NCBI RefSeq assembly: GCF_910592395.1
Contig: NC_088311.1
Coordinates: 9,924,501-9,988,500 of the forward strand
Reading direction: 5' to 3'
DNA: 64,000 nucleotides
Source: Lineus longissimus
Lineage: Eukaryota > Nemertea > Pilidiophora > Heteronemertea > Lineidae
In this document: positions 35,060-47,200 of the stretch, piece after piece
How the letters are laid out: each line of letters opens with the position of its first letter
Numbering within the stretch: position 1 is the stretch's first letter
Program-made: the position numbers and the translations under genes
Notes under the pieces: generated by a model
The model's input: the letters and a program-made list of their open reading frames with translations, nothing else
Told to the model about the DNA's origin: nothing
Database searches by the model: none

Positions 35060-37000
35060 GTGAATCGGCCACTGCAGGGTTTCAAAATATCGCAGTCCTG
35101 TGGCCAACCAACCTCGACAATACACCTCGTCCGCAGACTGCGTATTGTATGTGATTATTCAAGGCAATCTTTCGCGCATGGAACAAGGAGACGCCGAGAA
35201 ATCGTTTGAAAATGGATGCCGTTTATCACCGTTGACAGATTTACCAATGAATGATCGCTTTCTATTCAAAGCATCTCTGATTTATCACGGCGTAATCAAA
35301 CACGCGTCTGCACTGCCTATTAATCGCAAGACATGCCACATCATGAATTCCAAATGGGCGTCCAAATCTTAGCCTCACTCCGCCATCCCCACCGAGAGTG
35401 CGGTCATGATCCCGACCATTCAAACCTCTGCCCAGTCTTCGATCAAGTCAATTCGAGTCGAGATGGTTTCCGAGTTTATGTTATCAGATTTTTGTTATTT
35501 TCGCCGCATAACAGGAATCGGTGTCCTCAGGAGAAGCAAGTCTACTATTACGTTCGATGATAGGCATAATTTCGTGGCTACAGAAACCAATTTTAGGGTC
35601 CCCCCTGAAAAACACAATCAGGCACTCCTCCGTGAGGGACACATTTTTCTTCCACACCGGATGACAAATCTGGCTCTGTCGCAAACAAGAAATAATGTCG
35701 GCAATGACTCAAACATTTCTCCTTTTTCAGTCAATTTCGAATCTGTCGTTGTTTCCGTGGTTTCTGCACTTTTGGCATCCGCCAATTAGAGTCAGTGGGG
35801 CGATTAAAGAGCACCATCCCACGCACACACGCGACCAGCCCACTTGTGGAATCTATTTTGGCTTGAAACACGCGTCCCCCGATCACCATGGAGATTGGCT
35901 CCCGTGATCACGCCGATTTCACTTACTCGCCGTGACGCAACCGCGCGGATGGGGAAACCATGACGCTCTTTCGACTTCGAGATTGAGTTCCTGTCCCCTA
36001 GGGATTCAGACATGCCCCAAAGATAGACTTAGTTGCTTCATCATTTGACACTTTTTCTGTCGGAAGTGTGAGCGATTATTGTTAATGTCAAAAATGTCCC
36101 TGGAAGCGGGGCTTACGCGCTCGTGTCAGACACGCGTCCGTTGCCAAGGCATTGGTGATAATCTCTTGCCTGCGCGTTCAGAAATCGTCCATAAATGAAT
36201 ATTTCAAGTGTTTGTTCCCAATCCTCTTTAAAACCGCCATGATTAGTTGTATTCTTGGCTGAGCCCGTGGAGACATAAATCTTCTGGGCCCAGTTGCTCA
36301 ATCGGCGCGGAATCGGTGTAAGAGACAAGCTCCGGTAGCTCAACTGACCGTGGTCTCATCAGTAGAAGTTAGAGCTTCACGCCAAATGTTACTGCTACAA
36401 CATTCAGGACCAACTGGATAATTTACAGCGTTAGAGTACTGGATCTCATTGCCCCGGTCTATAAGTGATCAGCTGATCAAATCTATCCCGGTGAAAAGCA
36501 CCCATACCTACCTGAGGATCCTTAATTGACATTTTGTGGAGCGTGAAGTAGGTTTGTGAGCTATTATTACCAAGAATTGATAGACATGTGGAACAAGAAA
36601 ACCATCGAAATGAAACATAACACCCCATATTGAGTGAAAACCTTTTCAGACGAAGACCAAACCCAAATTGAGTGTACCCTACAGGCCTACGCCGATATAT
36701 CCAAAAACAAACAACGCCAGATGTTTCATAAGTTGAAATCAGAAACCTCAAATATCGTCGGAGTTGCAACATTTTCAAAGCATAAACCAAGATTTCACCA
36801 CTTATAGGCCTTAATTTTCATTTTCATCGACTAATTGATGGTTTTACACATGTTGTGGTTGGGAGTGGGTTCTGAAGTAGTCTCCCTATGTCGCCATCTC
36901 AATGAAATTCGATGCACCCATAGAAGTCGTTTCAATACAGGATTGATCTGTTCGACATGGTGAAACTCGAGATCCATTTGAAGTAGCAGTTGGTTTTTTT
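35060..37000. other. No recognisable gene
   Basis: Mixed composition, locally CpG-rich around 35100-36000, with overlapping frames of up to 127 codons on both strands. No motif recognised. A conserved regulatory element is possible but cannot be judged without a second genome. Confidence 0.5.
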
Positions 37001-37007
37001 TTACATA

Positions 37008-37185
37008 CAATGGAACCTCCCTTAGCGGACACCTCTGTTAGTAGGACAACCTCTCTATTAGATACAGTGGTTTGGGTCCCAAATGGGTCAATTCTGTACA
37101 ATCTGACCTCTGTAATAAGGACATCTCCCTATTAAGGAGAGCATTTGTCAGCCCCAATGGTGACCTTGATATAGAGGTTCTACTA
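37008..37185 (+). mobile_element. pogo/Tigger-like MITE
   Basis: The left end CAATGGAACCTCCCTTAGCG continues to GACACC. The right end read inward on the other strand is TAGTAGAACCTCTATATCAAGGTCACC in effect (positions 37159-37185). Ends of the (C/T)AGTxGAACCTC type and flanking TA (37006-37007, 37186-37187) are typical of pogo-class Tc1/mariner elements. Inside are GGACA-containing short repeats (AGTAGGACAACCTCTC, AATAAGGACATCTCCC). It has no coding capacity. Confidence 0.7.
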
Positions 37186-37446
37186 TATTGTTTTATGGGG
37201 GACAGGGTCACCATTTCCGTCATCCTCGCCATGCCATATGTGACTGGTCACATTATATATTTTGAGCTACGAGAACATGTACGCATAAAATCTTTGTATG
37301 TGCAGGTGCTTTCGTGCAAGATCGACGGTCAGTAGATTTGGCCCCTACACCCCGAGAATTAAATGAACTGTACAATGATGTCACGGACCTGTATGGAATA
37401 TCTTTAGGTCCATGGTGACGGGATAGGGTTACATTTACTTACAGAT

Positions 37447-37473
37447 CCCCCCCCCCCCCCCACACACACACAC
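37447..37473 (+). repeat. Compound (C)15(AC)6 microsatellite
   Basis: Fifteen C followed directly by ACACACACACAC. Confidence 0.9.
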
Positions 37474-38062
37474 GCAGACGCCGTGGGAAGTATTCTCACC
37501 CCCTTGCGCACGTATAACATATATACATCAATTACAGCTCCAGAAAACCTTAGGATGGTCGTGACCTGGACCACGATTCTCTTGGGAATCACCACTGACG
37601 TATTTACTAATTAGAGCCCGTTTCATTAGGACAATTTCGGGCATTTATTTTCCAACGCTTTGAAAAGGATGTCATTCACTGTTTTGTGATCACGCCGTGG
37701 GAACATTTTTCCGCTTCGTGCAACCTGAATACAAAGTTGGATGAGGTTACTATTATATGATCTTCGAAAGTGTCATAATTGCGCAATAAGTGTTGATTAT
37801 TGTTGTCCAATGTTGTATTGTTTGGGTCCCCTCAGGGACGGACACTTTCACTTGAACTAGGACCAAATAACACTGCTATGCACACAACTCAAATTATCTT
37901 ATGTTACGCAAAATTATCAAGTGCGAAAATTAGACCATATTATTCTTACTTCAGAGTAGATTTTCCAAAGCAAAACGCTGATGCCCAAATGGCTATACCG
38001 ATGATATATTTAAAATGCCATTCTCATGAAGTCACCAGGCCAGGAATTATCTCACGTTCTTC

Positions 38063-38313
38063 CATCCTGAGATTCAGGTGTTGATACTCCTATACCTCGT
38101 ATTAAAATATCGAGAGGCGGAGTATATTGAAAAACACTGGTGCCGGTGTAGAAGTTTAAAATGTCCTAGGTTAAAATGTCCGGGAACAAAGGATTCTATT
38201 ATGCGCTTCAATCTCTGAGCTATTGACGGTCAGGGTCTCTATAGAACCATATTGCAGAATATAGGGCCGGACACTTTTTCCAGGGGGACACTTTTTACTT
38301 TTACACCGGGATG
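38063..38313 (+). mobile_element. Family A foldback MITE, interrupted by a nested family C element
   Basis: It starts CATCCTGAG at 38063 and carries the family core ATATCGAGAGGCGGAGTAT and AACACTGGTG. It is then broken at about 38142 by the family C element 38143-38309, and its final GATG resumes at 38310-38313. The 9-mer ACGTTCTTC lies immediately before it (38054-38062) and immediately after it (38314-38322), a perfect target-site duplication around the whole nest. Family A copies are imperfect palindromes throughout: the 5' ATACTCC..CCTCG arm pairs with the core. A 9-bp duplication suggests Mutator-type transposition (inference from known superfamily habits). Confidence 0.85.
38143..38309 (+). 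mobile_element. Family C MITE (CCGGTGT terminal inverted repeats), nested in a family A copy
   Basis: It begins CCGGTGTAGAAG and ends TACACCGG. The inverted arms extend about 40 bp inward, and each arm contains a doubled (A)AAATGTCC/GGACACTTTT module separated by a TAGG or CCCCCTGG spacer. The interior is unique and shows no coding potential. The duplication made on insertion cannot be read cleanly because the host copy is altered at the junction. A related element lies at 56698-56867. Confidence 0.75.
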
Positions 38314-38324
38314 ACGTTCTTCTT

Positions 38325-41190
38325 GACATATTTGGTATGGACATGCATAACACTTGAAGTCAAATCAAGGAACCAATTATGGTTCCATACACCAGGGCGT
38401 TTAATGACAATCAATTAACAAAGTCATATTGATTAAGAACTTCCTTTGAGACACCAACGAGAGATTAAAATCGAAAACCCACGCTAAGGTGACATTGACA
38501 ATCTTCGTGATGTTGACCAGTTACTACAAACAGAAATGCTGAGTGGGCGAAGTAGAATGGCAAATCGTTTGTTTCAAGTAAATTAACAGGAGTTTCTTAG
38601 CCAACTTTGTGGACATTCTGTCATGGCCTTGTACCACTTCGAACGTCGCACGCTTTGGGGGAGTGAACCAAGGGATGTCAAAGCCTTGGGGTCCAGAAAA
38701 CATAAACTGCGTTATTTGGACAGTTGTCTTGGAAGACGATTGCTATTTACTTGTTGCTTGTTGTGATTCCGTGAAAAACAAAATAGGTTGACAAGCGGCG
38801 TGTTGATAGTGGGTCCACCCCCCCCCCCCCCTCCCCCCCCCAGGGGCAAAGGTAGGCAGATTGGGGAGTGCCTCCCCCCCCCCCAACAAAATCACCTAAG
38901 GAGGTCCGCTTCCCAAAGCACCTTTTACTAGCATTATCAAGAGGCAGTATCCATCTGTACTATCACTTCATACAACCTTATGAGGCCTAACTGATTCTCC
39001 CCTGGCTCATTGTCATTGAACTTACTTATAAAAACCTGATGGACTCAGTATGCACAATATTGACGGCCTTACGCAGGTGATGTGATCAACCATAGGAGGT
39101 TGAATTTAATGAGAAATGACCCCACAAGTTCTCCCAGGGTTCACTGGCCTATAGGATGACAATTAATGTTTCACAGGGCAGAGTGAGGTGTTCAGTCATC
39201 CCATGTGCATGCGTGGGGTCTTTTCCTTCGATGAAGCGAAGCCAAAAAAAGGATGAAGATTGATTCAATTTCATTCGACGGATGAATATATTTTTAAGGA
39301 TAATGACAGTTATTTTGTCACCAGCAAAAAGGGAAACATGGTGTCTCCATAACAGCTGACAACAGTCCAGCCTCGGACAACTAACTGAAGAGGTCAGATG
39401 ATTTCAACTTCTGCTGGAGTTATAGAAAGATAGGAATATCAATGTGGATGGAACTTTGAAAACGTCGTTGAAAGATGATAGATATCAAGTTATTTCATCT
39501 TTTTTGCAACTGATTGAAAAGTTTGGCGTTTATCGTTTCAGCCATGGGAGGCTAGAGTTCAGCCAAGCACTCAATATCAGGCTTAGAATTATTTGAATGT
39601 GATAATTTTGACGGTTATGAACTGAATGGCGACCAGATGCGGCCCCCTTTTAGAACTGCCATGTGTTGTTTGCATTACAATGCACTACAATGTTCATTGC
39701 ATACACGCCAATGATAGTCTTCAACTGAATCGACATGGCGCACGCCAAACGCATAGAATTGTCTCAATGTGAGAAGAGGGGCCACGCGTCCTTCGCTATT
39801 GTCCTTATGCTAAAAATATGAAGAATTTCAAAGGCGGTGAGAGCATGACCCCGACATTGCATTATCAAATTTGAGGGGGCAGGTGAACGGGATGTATGTG
39901 AAGGAATGCGCGCGTGCCAGAATGGGGCACGGGTCAGCTTCGATTTGGTCATGAAATCTGCCCATTTCCATACCTGGAGGGGATCTTGCCCCTCTTTAGG
40001 TTCATGACAACCTTAGCGTGACAAAATGTACAGTGTATAATGTACACTAGTGTCGGTGCAATGTATTACATTTGGCAATCAAAGGTGAAATCAGAAATTC
40101 GACGACAGATGTTCGAAATAGTCAACCTCTGACCAAGAAATTAGGTCATTGAATAGAAATATTGACAGTCCGTTGGACCGCAGCCTCCGCGGCGTTTGCG
40201 ATCAGAGTACTGAGCCCAGCTTGGACCGAAATCTCTGAAACCAGCTGTTGGCGTCACAGGATGGGAGAAGCCGGTAATTCTGGCCATCACTCAGAAAGTA
40301 CCTTCCCAAATCGGACGCGCCAAATGTGGTCAATGAACGAAATGTTGAAATGACAGAAAATACAGTGTTTTACAGCCTGAAACGATTAATTCCTGGCGCG
40401 TACCCAATACCAAATCCCTCAGATCAACTGAAAGATCGTGCTAATAATATTGTTGTTTTTCAAAAGTAATGTTTGGCGTCACCTCATTGTTGTTTTTTTA
40501 GGGCCTGTGGGGTGTGTGGATGTTCCCAGCGTTTGTCATCACATATTCTAACATCTCAATAGGCTTATTAGCGTTCATTATCTAGTTGAAATATTAATGA
40601 CAATAGACCTCAGGCCTACGTGCGTAGCATGCCATAATTCAAAGCGTGCCAAACTGACGTAAATATGGGAAAACTAATGTTGCGCAGCGAAATTTTCAAA
40701 GGGGCGCGTGGCCATCGTGAATTTTCCCATGGCATTGGTGCATACGGCGTGACTTGCTTACTCAATGAAGCGTTGGGACTATTATCTTCATTAACTGTAG
40801 CCAAGTTTTACCGTGCAATTTCTATATGACATTCATATGACTGAAGTGAAAGATAATAGACGTATATTTATTGACAACAATTCATCTTTATCATATTAAC
40901 TAAAATACCGCCGTTATCCAGCCTTAAACGGATGGTTAAACAGAGATAATGGTTTAAAGAGAAATTTTAGAGTATTAGGTGATAGGCAATGAATGCATCT
41001 ATAACAAATAAAAAAGTTGCGGTTGAATTTTCATGTCAGAGGCTGCGGGCTGAAGCATAAACTGCGTGAAGATTTCAGTTTTGAATGTTGCAAAGAAAAC
41101 TGAATATAACCCTTCATCGATGGAACAGCATGAGTTCTTCTTCAGCTCTGCCAACGAACTCTCATCGCTGATCTCCTGGTAGCACTTGCT
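38325..41190. other. No recognisable gene
   Basis: Apart from the poly-C tracts at 38818-38884 I see no repeat, RNA gene or coding segment. Confidence 0.55.
38818..38884 (+). repeat. Poly-C tracts
   Basis: (C)14 T (C)9 at 38818-38841, then (C)11 at 38874-38884 after 32 bases. Other C/G runs of 14-16 bases are (G)14 at 8074-8087, (C)15 at 10802-10816, and (C)16 at 21596-21611. Confidence 0.9.
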
Positions 41191-41203
41191 CTGCCAAGGG
41201 CGT

Positions 41204-41289
41204 ATAGATTTCCGGGGCAGTCCATTGCGTCATTCTAATTGGATCTCCTTATGATGAGGGACGAGGCCGGTCCACTGCGTCCGGAGTGT
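41204..41289 (+). mobile_element. Family B MITE-like element, complete, with 8-bp TSD
   Basis: It begins ATAGATTTCCGGGGCAGTCC, continues ATTGCGTCATTCTAATTGG and GATGAGGGACGAGGCC, and ends GGTCCACTGCGTCCGGAGTG plus T. AAGGGCGT flanks it exactly at 41196-41203 and 41290-41297. The ends form only a weak inverted repeat (CTCC.GGGGCAGT against ACTCCGGACGCAGT). An 8-bp duplication is typical of hAT elements, but the termini are not classic hAT, so the superfamily is open. Confidence 0.78.
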
Positions 41290-41299
41290 AAGGGCGTTA

Positions 41300-44200
41300 C
41301 GATCAGAGAGCCTTGACATGTCTATTAGGTGGCAAGAAGCCGCACTGACTCTGAAGCCTTTAGAGTATACCGACGTAGAGAAGTCAACGGTGGGCTAGGT
41401 ATAGGGGTTTATAATTGGCCTTTTTTCTTTATGGTTACGTAGCATTTGACTGGTACTAATATAAGTATAAACATGTATACGACTAACTCGAATACATGCA
41501 GAGAGAGAGTTACTCTCATCAATATCGTCGAGTAATACGGTCACTTACAATGACACATTAAATATGAACAAATTGTTGATACTTCCACCTTTCTAGGAAA
41601 TATTACCAAAATAAACAGTCTGCATGGATGTTTGTGATCAGTGCATACTCAGAACTGGGTATAGGAGCTTTCATGTATACCCAAGCTTTTTATCCAAAAG
41701 CGCAAAGCGCTACTTCGTCAAGTTAGGCGAAACTCAAAAAGAGACCTGGATGAGATTTTAAGATCATTTTATGTTAGAGGCAGGCACACCCACACTATAT
41801 CGTGTCCGGCAGAAGGCTGAGGCCACCAGTCCCATTTTGGTATCATCTCTTATGAGGTACAGTCGCAGAGACAGCATGTTACCCTCTGTTTTGTTTAGTC
41901 GTGCCAACTTGGTGTCACCCACATAAGCTGGAGATCATCTTGACCCTCAATGTATTGACATTGCTCAGCTTTCAGACAACGTGCGTCAATACCGTTAGAA
42001 GTTCAGTATGAAAGATATTTTTGAGTTACAGCCTTTTTCAAAATATCACGAGTTGCACGGCAAGTCTACCAAAGATACGTGATAACATTACCACAATCTT
42101 CACGACCACGGCGTTATCTGGCATGTTCCGTGTTGGTCAAGGCGTCTGGAGTTCCCATTGCCGTCAAGAACAGACGGTGACCAATCCGAGACTCCCCACG
42201 ATTCTTCTTATAGAACCGGAAAACCCGATACTTTCAACTAATCCACTCAGGCCCCACGTGTCAAAATTACATTTTTGCTCCAGTGTGAACTGCTTTGAAA
42301 TTGTATGCGCTGTATGGCTTGCCATCTGTCACTGCAACTGTACCCAACCCCCGCGAGTTCGGGTGTAGTTAAAACCATTCACCATACCCCCTTCTATACT
42401 TCCGCTCGCAAAGGTTGGAGGACCACACTTTTATATTCGCTAAGACTCATAAATTCTCATTGATACGGTTTGCTTGGCATGCAAAATGCGCCCCTGAAAA
42501 ACAACTGGGTTTCTTTTGATATGAGATTTGATTATGGCCCGGGCAGCATGCCGATGACATTTAAATAAGAGATAATGAAGGCGCGTGGCGTCGCGTGCCA
42601 CTCGCCTGAATAACCTCTTCATGATTGGGGAACAAAAATGCCATTTTCACCATTCACAATATGAATGTCAAAAACTTGCCGGCAGACATGGGTGGGATGA
42701 CCTTGCACACTGTACCTTTCAAATTTTCAAAAAATCCAGTTGGGAAAGTCGTTATGTGTAAAATGGACTCCTCAACATGAGGGTTTATTGTGGATGCTTT
42801 TGGACGTTTAAAGAACTATCGAGGACCTGAGGGGACTTGTTTTAGACTGAAGAATATTGTTTACTTTCTGGTATCAGATTGAAGTTTGTACCAGTTCTGT
42901 CAGAAGAGGTGAGAGGGCAATGAAGCTATTCAATCCCGGGGCTATTCATCGCCACGCCCGCTGATTGGTGGAAATAACGCGGCAGCTGGTCCGGGTCGCG
43001 TGCCCCAGAACACCTGCCTGTGACGTCACAATAGCTAAGCCAAAAATATTTCATTTACACCTAAAATGCTATTTATTCTTGCTGGGCATAAGAACACACG
43101 AGGTATTTGGAAAGGATTTATGCAGCGAAAACCTAATGACTATAATCTCATAACTGAAAAGAGCCTGTTTGAACAGACTGCGTGGTTTTGACTACACTGA
43201 ATCCCACGCGTGCCAGCTACATGCCGCACGACACTCTGTCTCAATATTATTGGAGGCGTCCAAATTGCACCATGTTTGGAACGCTGAGACCAGGAGACTT
43301 AGCTTGGGGTACACGTGAACGCAAAGATCCCCGAGCAGGGACTGCATCAGTCAAAAACTACATTTAAGTCGACACTATTTCAGCTGTTGGAAATAAAAAC
43401 ATCTATGAAATTGGTTGCCCCCTAGTCTACAATTTGCTGTCCGTTGATAAGAAAGTGCCCGCCCATCAGATCGTCTCAGGACCTTTAACCAACACTTCAA
43501 CCATAATTTACGTCCTTCCTCAATAAGTTCAAGTCCTACCTTAAACAGGTAGTCTCGAGCTCGACAAGGGAATATGCTATCGTAACCTTGTTTGTCAAGA
43601 TGCATTTAGGGACAAATTGAATGCAGTTTATTTCGTCTGACATATGTCTGTCAAATTATCATCATTCGACTGATGTCAGACTGACGTCATTTTAAGAAGA
43701 TGTCACTTTAACATTAGCAGATTTCCCCCTGTACCCGTTGACTTTTGAGAATTCTTATAGTAACTATGTATCTTCATATTGCAGCGAAGGAGTAAAAAAG
43801 CGGCAAGCGGAGGTGCCATTGAAATATCGCAGCATCTGAAAGATAACCTCACTCTTCCCAGGCATGCCAGGGTGTCGTCGGTCAATTCCAGAGATGAAGT
43901 GCGGAAATCCGATGCGTCCAACTTGGTGTCAATGATAATGGCACATGCCTGAGTCGAACCTGGGTAGCTTCGGGTGTGTCACCTTGCCAATTACTTCATC
44001 TGGTTGCCATCTCAGAGCCCGTCAACTATGTTTCTTGTTTAATGGGAGACAGCTACGATTGTCTTTAGTGTGCGTTCGAGTAGAAGTGCCGTCAGCATGA
44101 AGTCAATGTCAAACACATGGTCTCCATGAATATCATTAGAAAAACAAGCACCTTTTTTCAGGAATTTTGGATGGAAGTGTCTGAATTTGTGTTAGTGCAA

Positions 44201-47200
44201 GCAGCATGGCCAACTAAAATCTTAAATGTGTCTTGGTCTTGCGTATATACTCCCCCGTACCCTCCTTATGGCTCATAATCATGTTCTTCTAATTGTGGAG
44301 GTGGGGAACTTCACATGTGAAGATGGCCTTGTCATTCTGGTTGTCATCTCTCCCATAATTATTATGGACACTTCGTTTTTGCAATCAAAATATATCAAGT
44401 GTTACTTTAGGTGGTATTGTTCGGAAAATCACCTTTTTTCGTCCGTATTGGATCTAGATGGGCGCAGCTCAGTCGCCCATACTGACCCTGGCACTGACCT
44501 CGAGAGCTATAGATATCTGACCTCGTCGTTGGGGACTTTCATCACGCCAAATCTTGAATTTGAGGACGGTGGCTGATTTTCATTTTCTCTTGAAGAAACT
44601 TTAGGCTACTATCAAGGTAGGGTTGTCATGTGTGATGTAGGCCGCGCCCAAATCCACAACACCTGCACCAATAGTTGGTGTTTATGTGACAAAATCCCTC
44701 CATGTTATTTCAACACCGTACCTGCAGAGGGATTCTGTTTCAGAAAATTGTCGCCAGATGAGTCATCATCGTATTAGCATACACTCCGCTGCTCACAGTA
44801 GGCCTGAATTAGTGGCAAAACTAGCAAAAACCGAAGGTAGGTAAATGCTGACATTGATTTACACGTTAGCTTTTAGCTTCGCTTTCAAGCCAGTTCATTA
44901 ATATTTCAACACAGTTACTATATACCGTGTGATGTACCTTTTGTCTTGCACGGAATCTGGCATGGAGACTGGCTTATTGATTAACGCCCCCGGGCCCAGT
45001 CTCAGTGAGCTTCAGAGGATGGGCGATGAGACTTTGAGAGTTAGCAAAGCCGTTCTTGAGGGGTGTTTTAGTGCTGTATGTAGGGAAGGGTCGGAAGCAC
45101 GTTTGTGCTTGAAATTCCAAGGTCGAGAGAGGCTCAGGTATCGAAAGTAAAATCCGATCATTTTACAGTTCTGTCCTTCTGTGGGACTGTCAACTGAAAA
45201 AAACTGCTCATCTTAAACCAAGGGGATTATTAAGCTACGGTCCCTTGAACGACAAATCTTCCCTTTCCGGCAGTAACCTTCTCGGTGAATCTGAAAGGAG
45301 AAAGGGCGAAGTCCGCGACATTCATGACTGGTCAAAATGTGGCGACCAGTCACATGTGAATGCAGCTCAAACAGATTTGTAAGTTGGTCCTTCAGTGAAT
45401 GCACCTTTGAGGTGTAAACTATACCAGAAAGGTGCCAGTCATGCATACGGGACACCAGATCTGTACCACTGAGATGCTCCCTCGAGTGGTATTGACATCC
45501 AACACGCCAAGACTTTTCTACAGCAAATTATATACCATTAGGTTAAAGGAGTTGACTGAGCCGCTCCGGTTGATGAAGAACAGACGCGCAATGGCACGCG
45601 ACATTCGTTAACCCCACGTCACCAAATGTCCCCTTTCCTGTTTTTGATGGATGTGGCCCACAAGCCTGTCACAGATTCAAATCAAGATGAGGCCACTTTT
45701 CATAATCTACACGGGCCCAGTGAATCTCTAATTGGCAGCATGGGTCGTGTTTCTCGAGATTGTTTCAAGAAGGGGGTTAATGACATCCAGTCCGCTCTGT
45801 TTGTGCCTCTTGTTGGTTATCAGCCGGCGCGTGCCCTGCGTCCTTTGCTAAGTCGCGCCATTCATACGCAAATCAGATGGTCGTGTGCCATGCAGATTTT
45901 CATCTGATATTCCCAAATTTAATGCCAGGCCATTAAATATCAACTCTTTGAACCCACTCAATTGTCTCAGAGTTTTACGTGCCGTGTGCCTCATGGACTC
46001 ATGGCGTGGTTGCGTGGTTGCGTGTGCACTTGAGGGGACAGGGTGGCCGCTCGATTTTGTCGGGTACACCGAGACCTGTGTCCCCCTTGAAGGCCTCATC
46101 GATGCAGTTATTTTGGCACCAGTCTTATATTGTGCTATAGAATTTGCCAAAGAATTTGAAACTGTGCAAGTCATAAACGCTGGCAAAGACCATTCATTAG
46201 CTCTTATAGAGTAACCAGTGGCTGGTTGGTCTAAGATTTGTTAGATTGGTCACTGTCGCAGAATCAATTTCGAGCTTTGGTTGTCATTTGAAGTCTGCCA
46301 AGTGAAGTCAAGGCGATGTCAAGTTGACCTCCTCTCGGGAAGCCGGGCATGACATGACGGATAAAAACGCCAGCCACACTCTTTATGTTCAACAAGGCCA
46401 AGCAGAAGTGAAAGATACTCGAATCACAAGCTGGAGTCGGTCGGTCTGTTTTTGCACGGACATTTAGGTCCGTGGCTTTTATGTATGTCTGAAAAGATTC
46501 GGTCATACAAGATTCGCCATGGTAACCCCTGAGTCGCGTAGCCTACTCATCCAGGAGTCACCCTTCAGTCATCAGATGCTACTGCTCGGGCACCTGCTAC
46601 GGAAGAACCTGTCATTAGCATGTGTCATCTGGTCCAAACGAGCTATCTCGCGCGATCCACATCTTACCTGGACTGAGTGAAGGTTCTTCCGAAAGGTGGC
46701 GCTGTTTGAAGTTACGATGATGTGGTAGGAAGATGTCAGGTCATGTTTCGGTCAAGGTCAAGAAGGAAATTAAAGGGAGTCATGGCCGTAGGCCTAATTA
46801 TTTACAATGTAGTAGATCATGTGCCCGTAAAACATATCCTTGACATGAGTGACATTACAGAGGTTGCGCATCATCTACCACTCCAATTCCGACTTAAACT
46901 TTGAGTGATAGTCGTCTATATAAAACTTCAACTGAGCTGACGAACCCTTTCATATTGATAAACTACGTGTAACTGCACAAGAATATTCTAAATTCGGGAT
47001 CGGACCAAAGAAAATTCCTGGTGATGGCCATCTTGACATAACCAGTCGGGCTTTCAATATACTTCGCCTGTCGATGACGTAGCAGTAAAACAAGCCTGAT
47101 CTCAGGTCTGGATGGGTGGTGGTCTACGACTTGGCTGACGCCTTTGTTATATCCGCCGTAGGCACAAGTCCAATTTGGAATCAAAATTTTCATGGTCAGG

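Noticed and set aside
36325-36400. TAGCTCAACTGACCGTGG as a possible tRNA D-arm
   Set aside because: No matching T-loop or acceptor stem follows.
43930-44000. Box B-like word GGTTCGACTC on the minus strand (tRNA candidate)
   Set aside because: The flanking bases do not form a T-stem, and no box A lies at the proper distance.
45626-46214. Frames of about 90-112 codons open on both strands
   Set aside because: Mutual overlap of antisense frames and no motif. Treated as chance.
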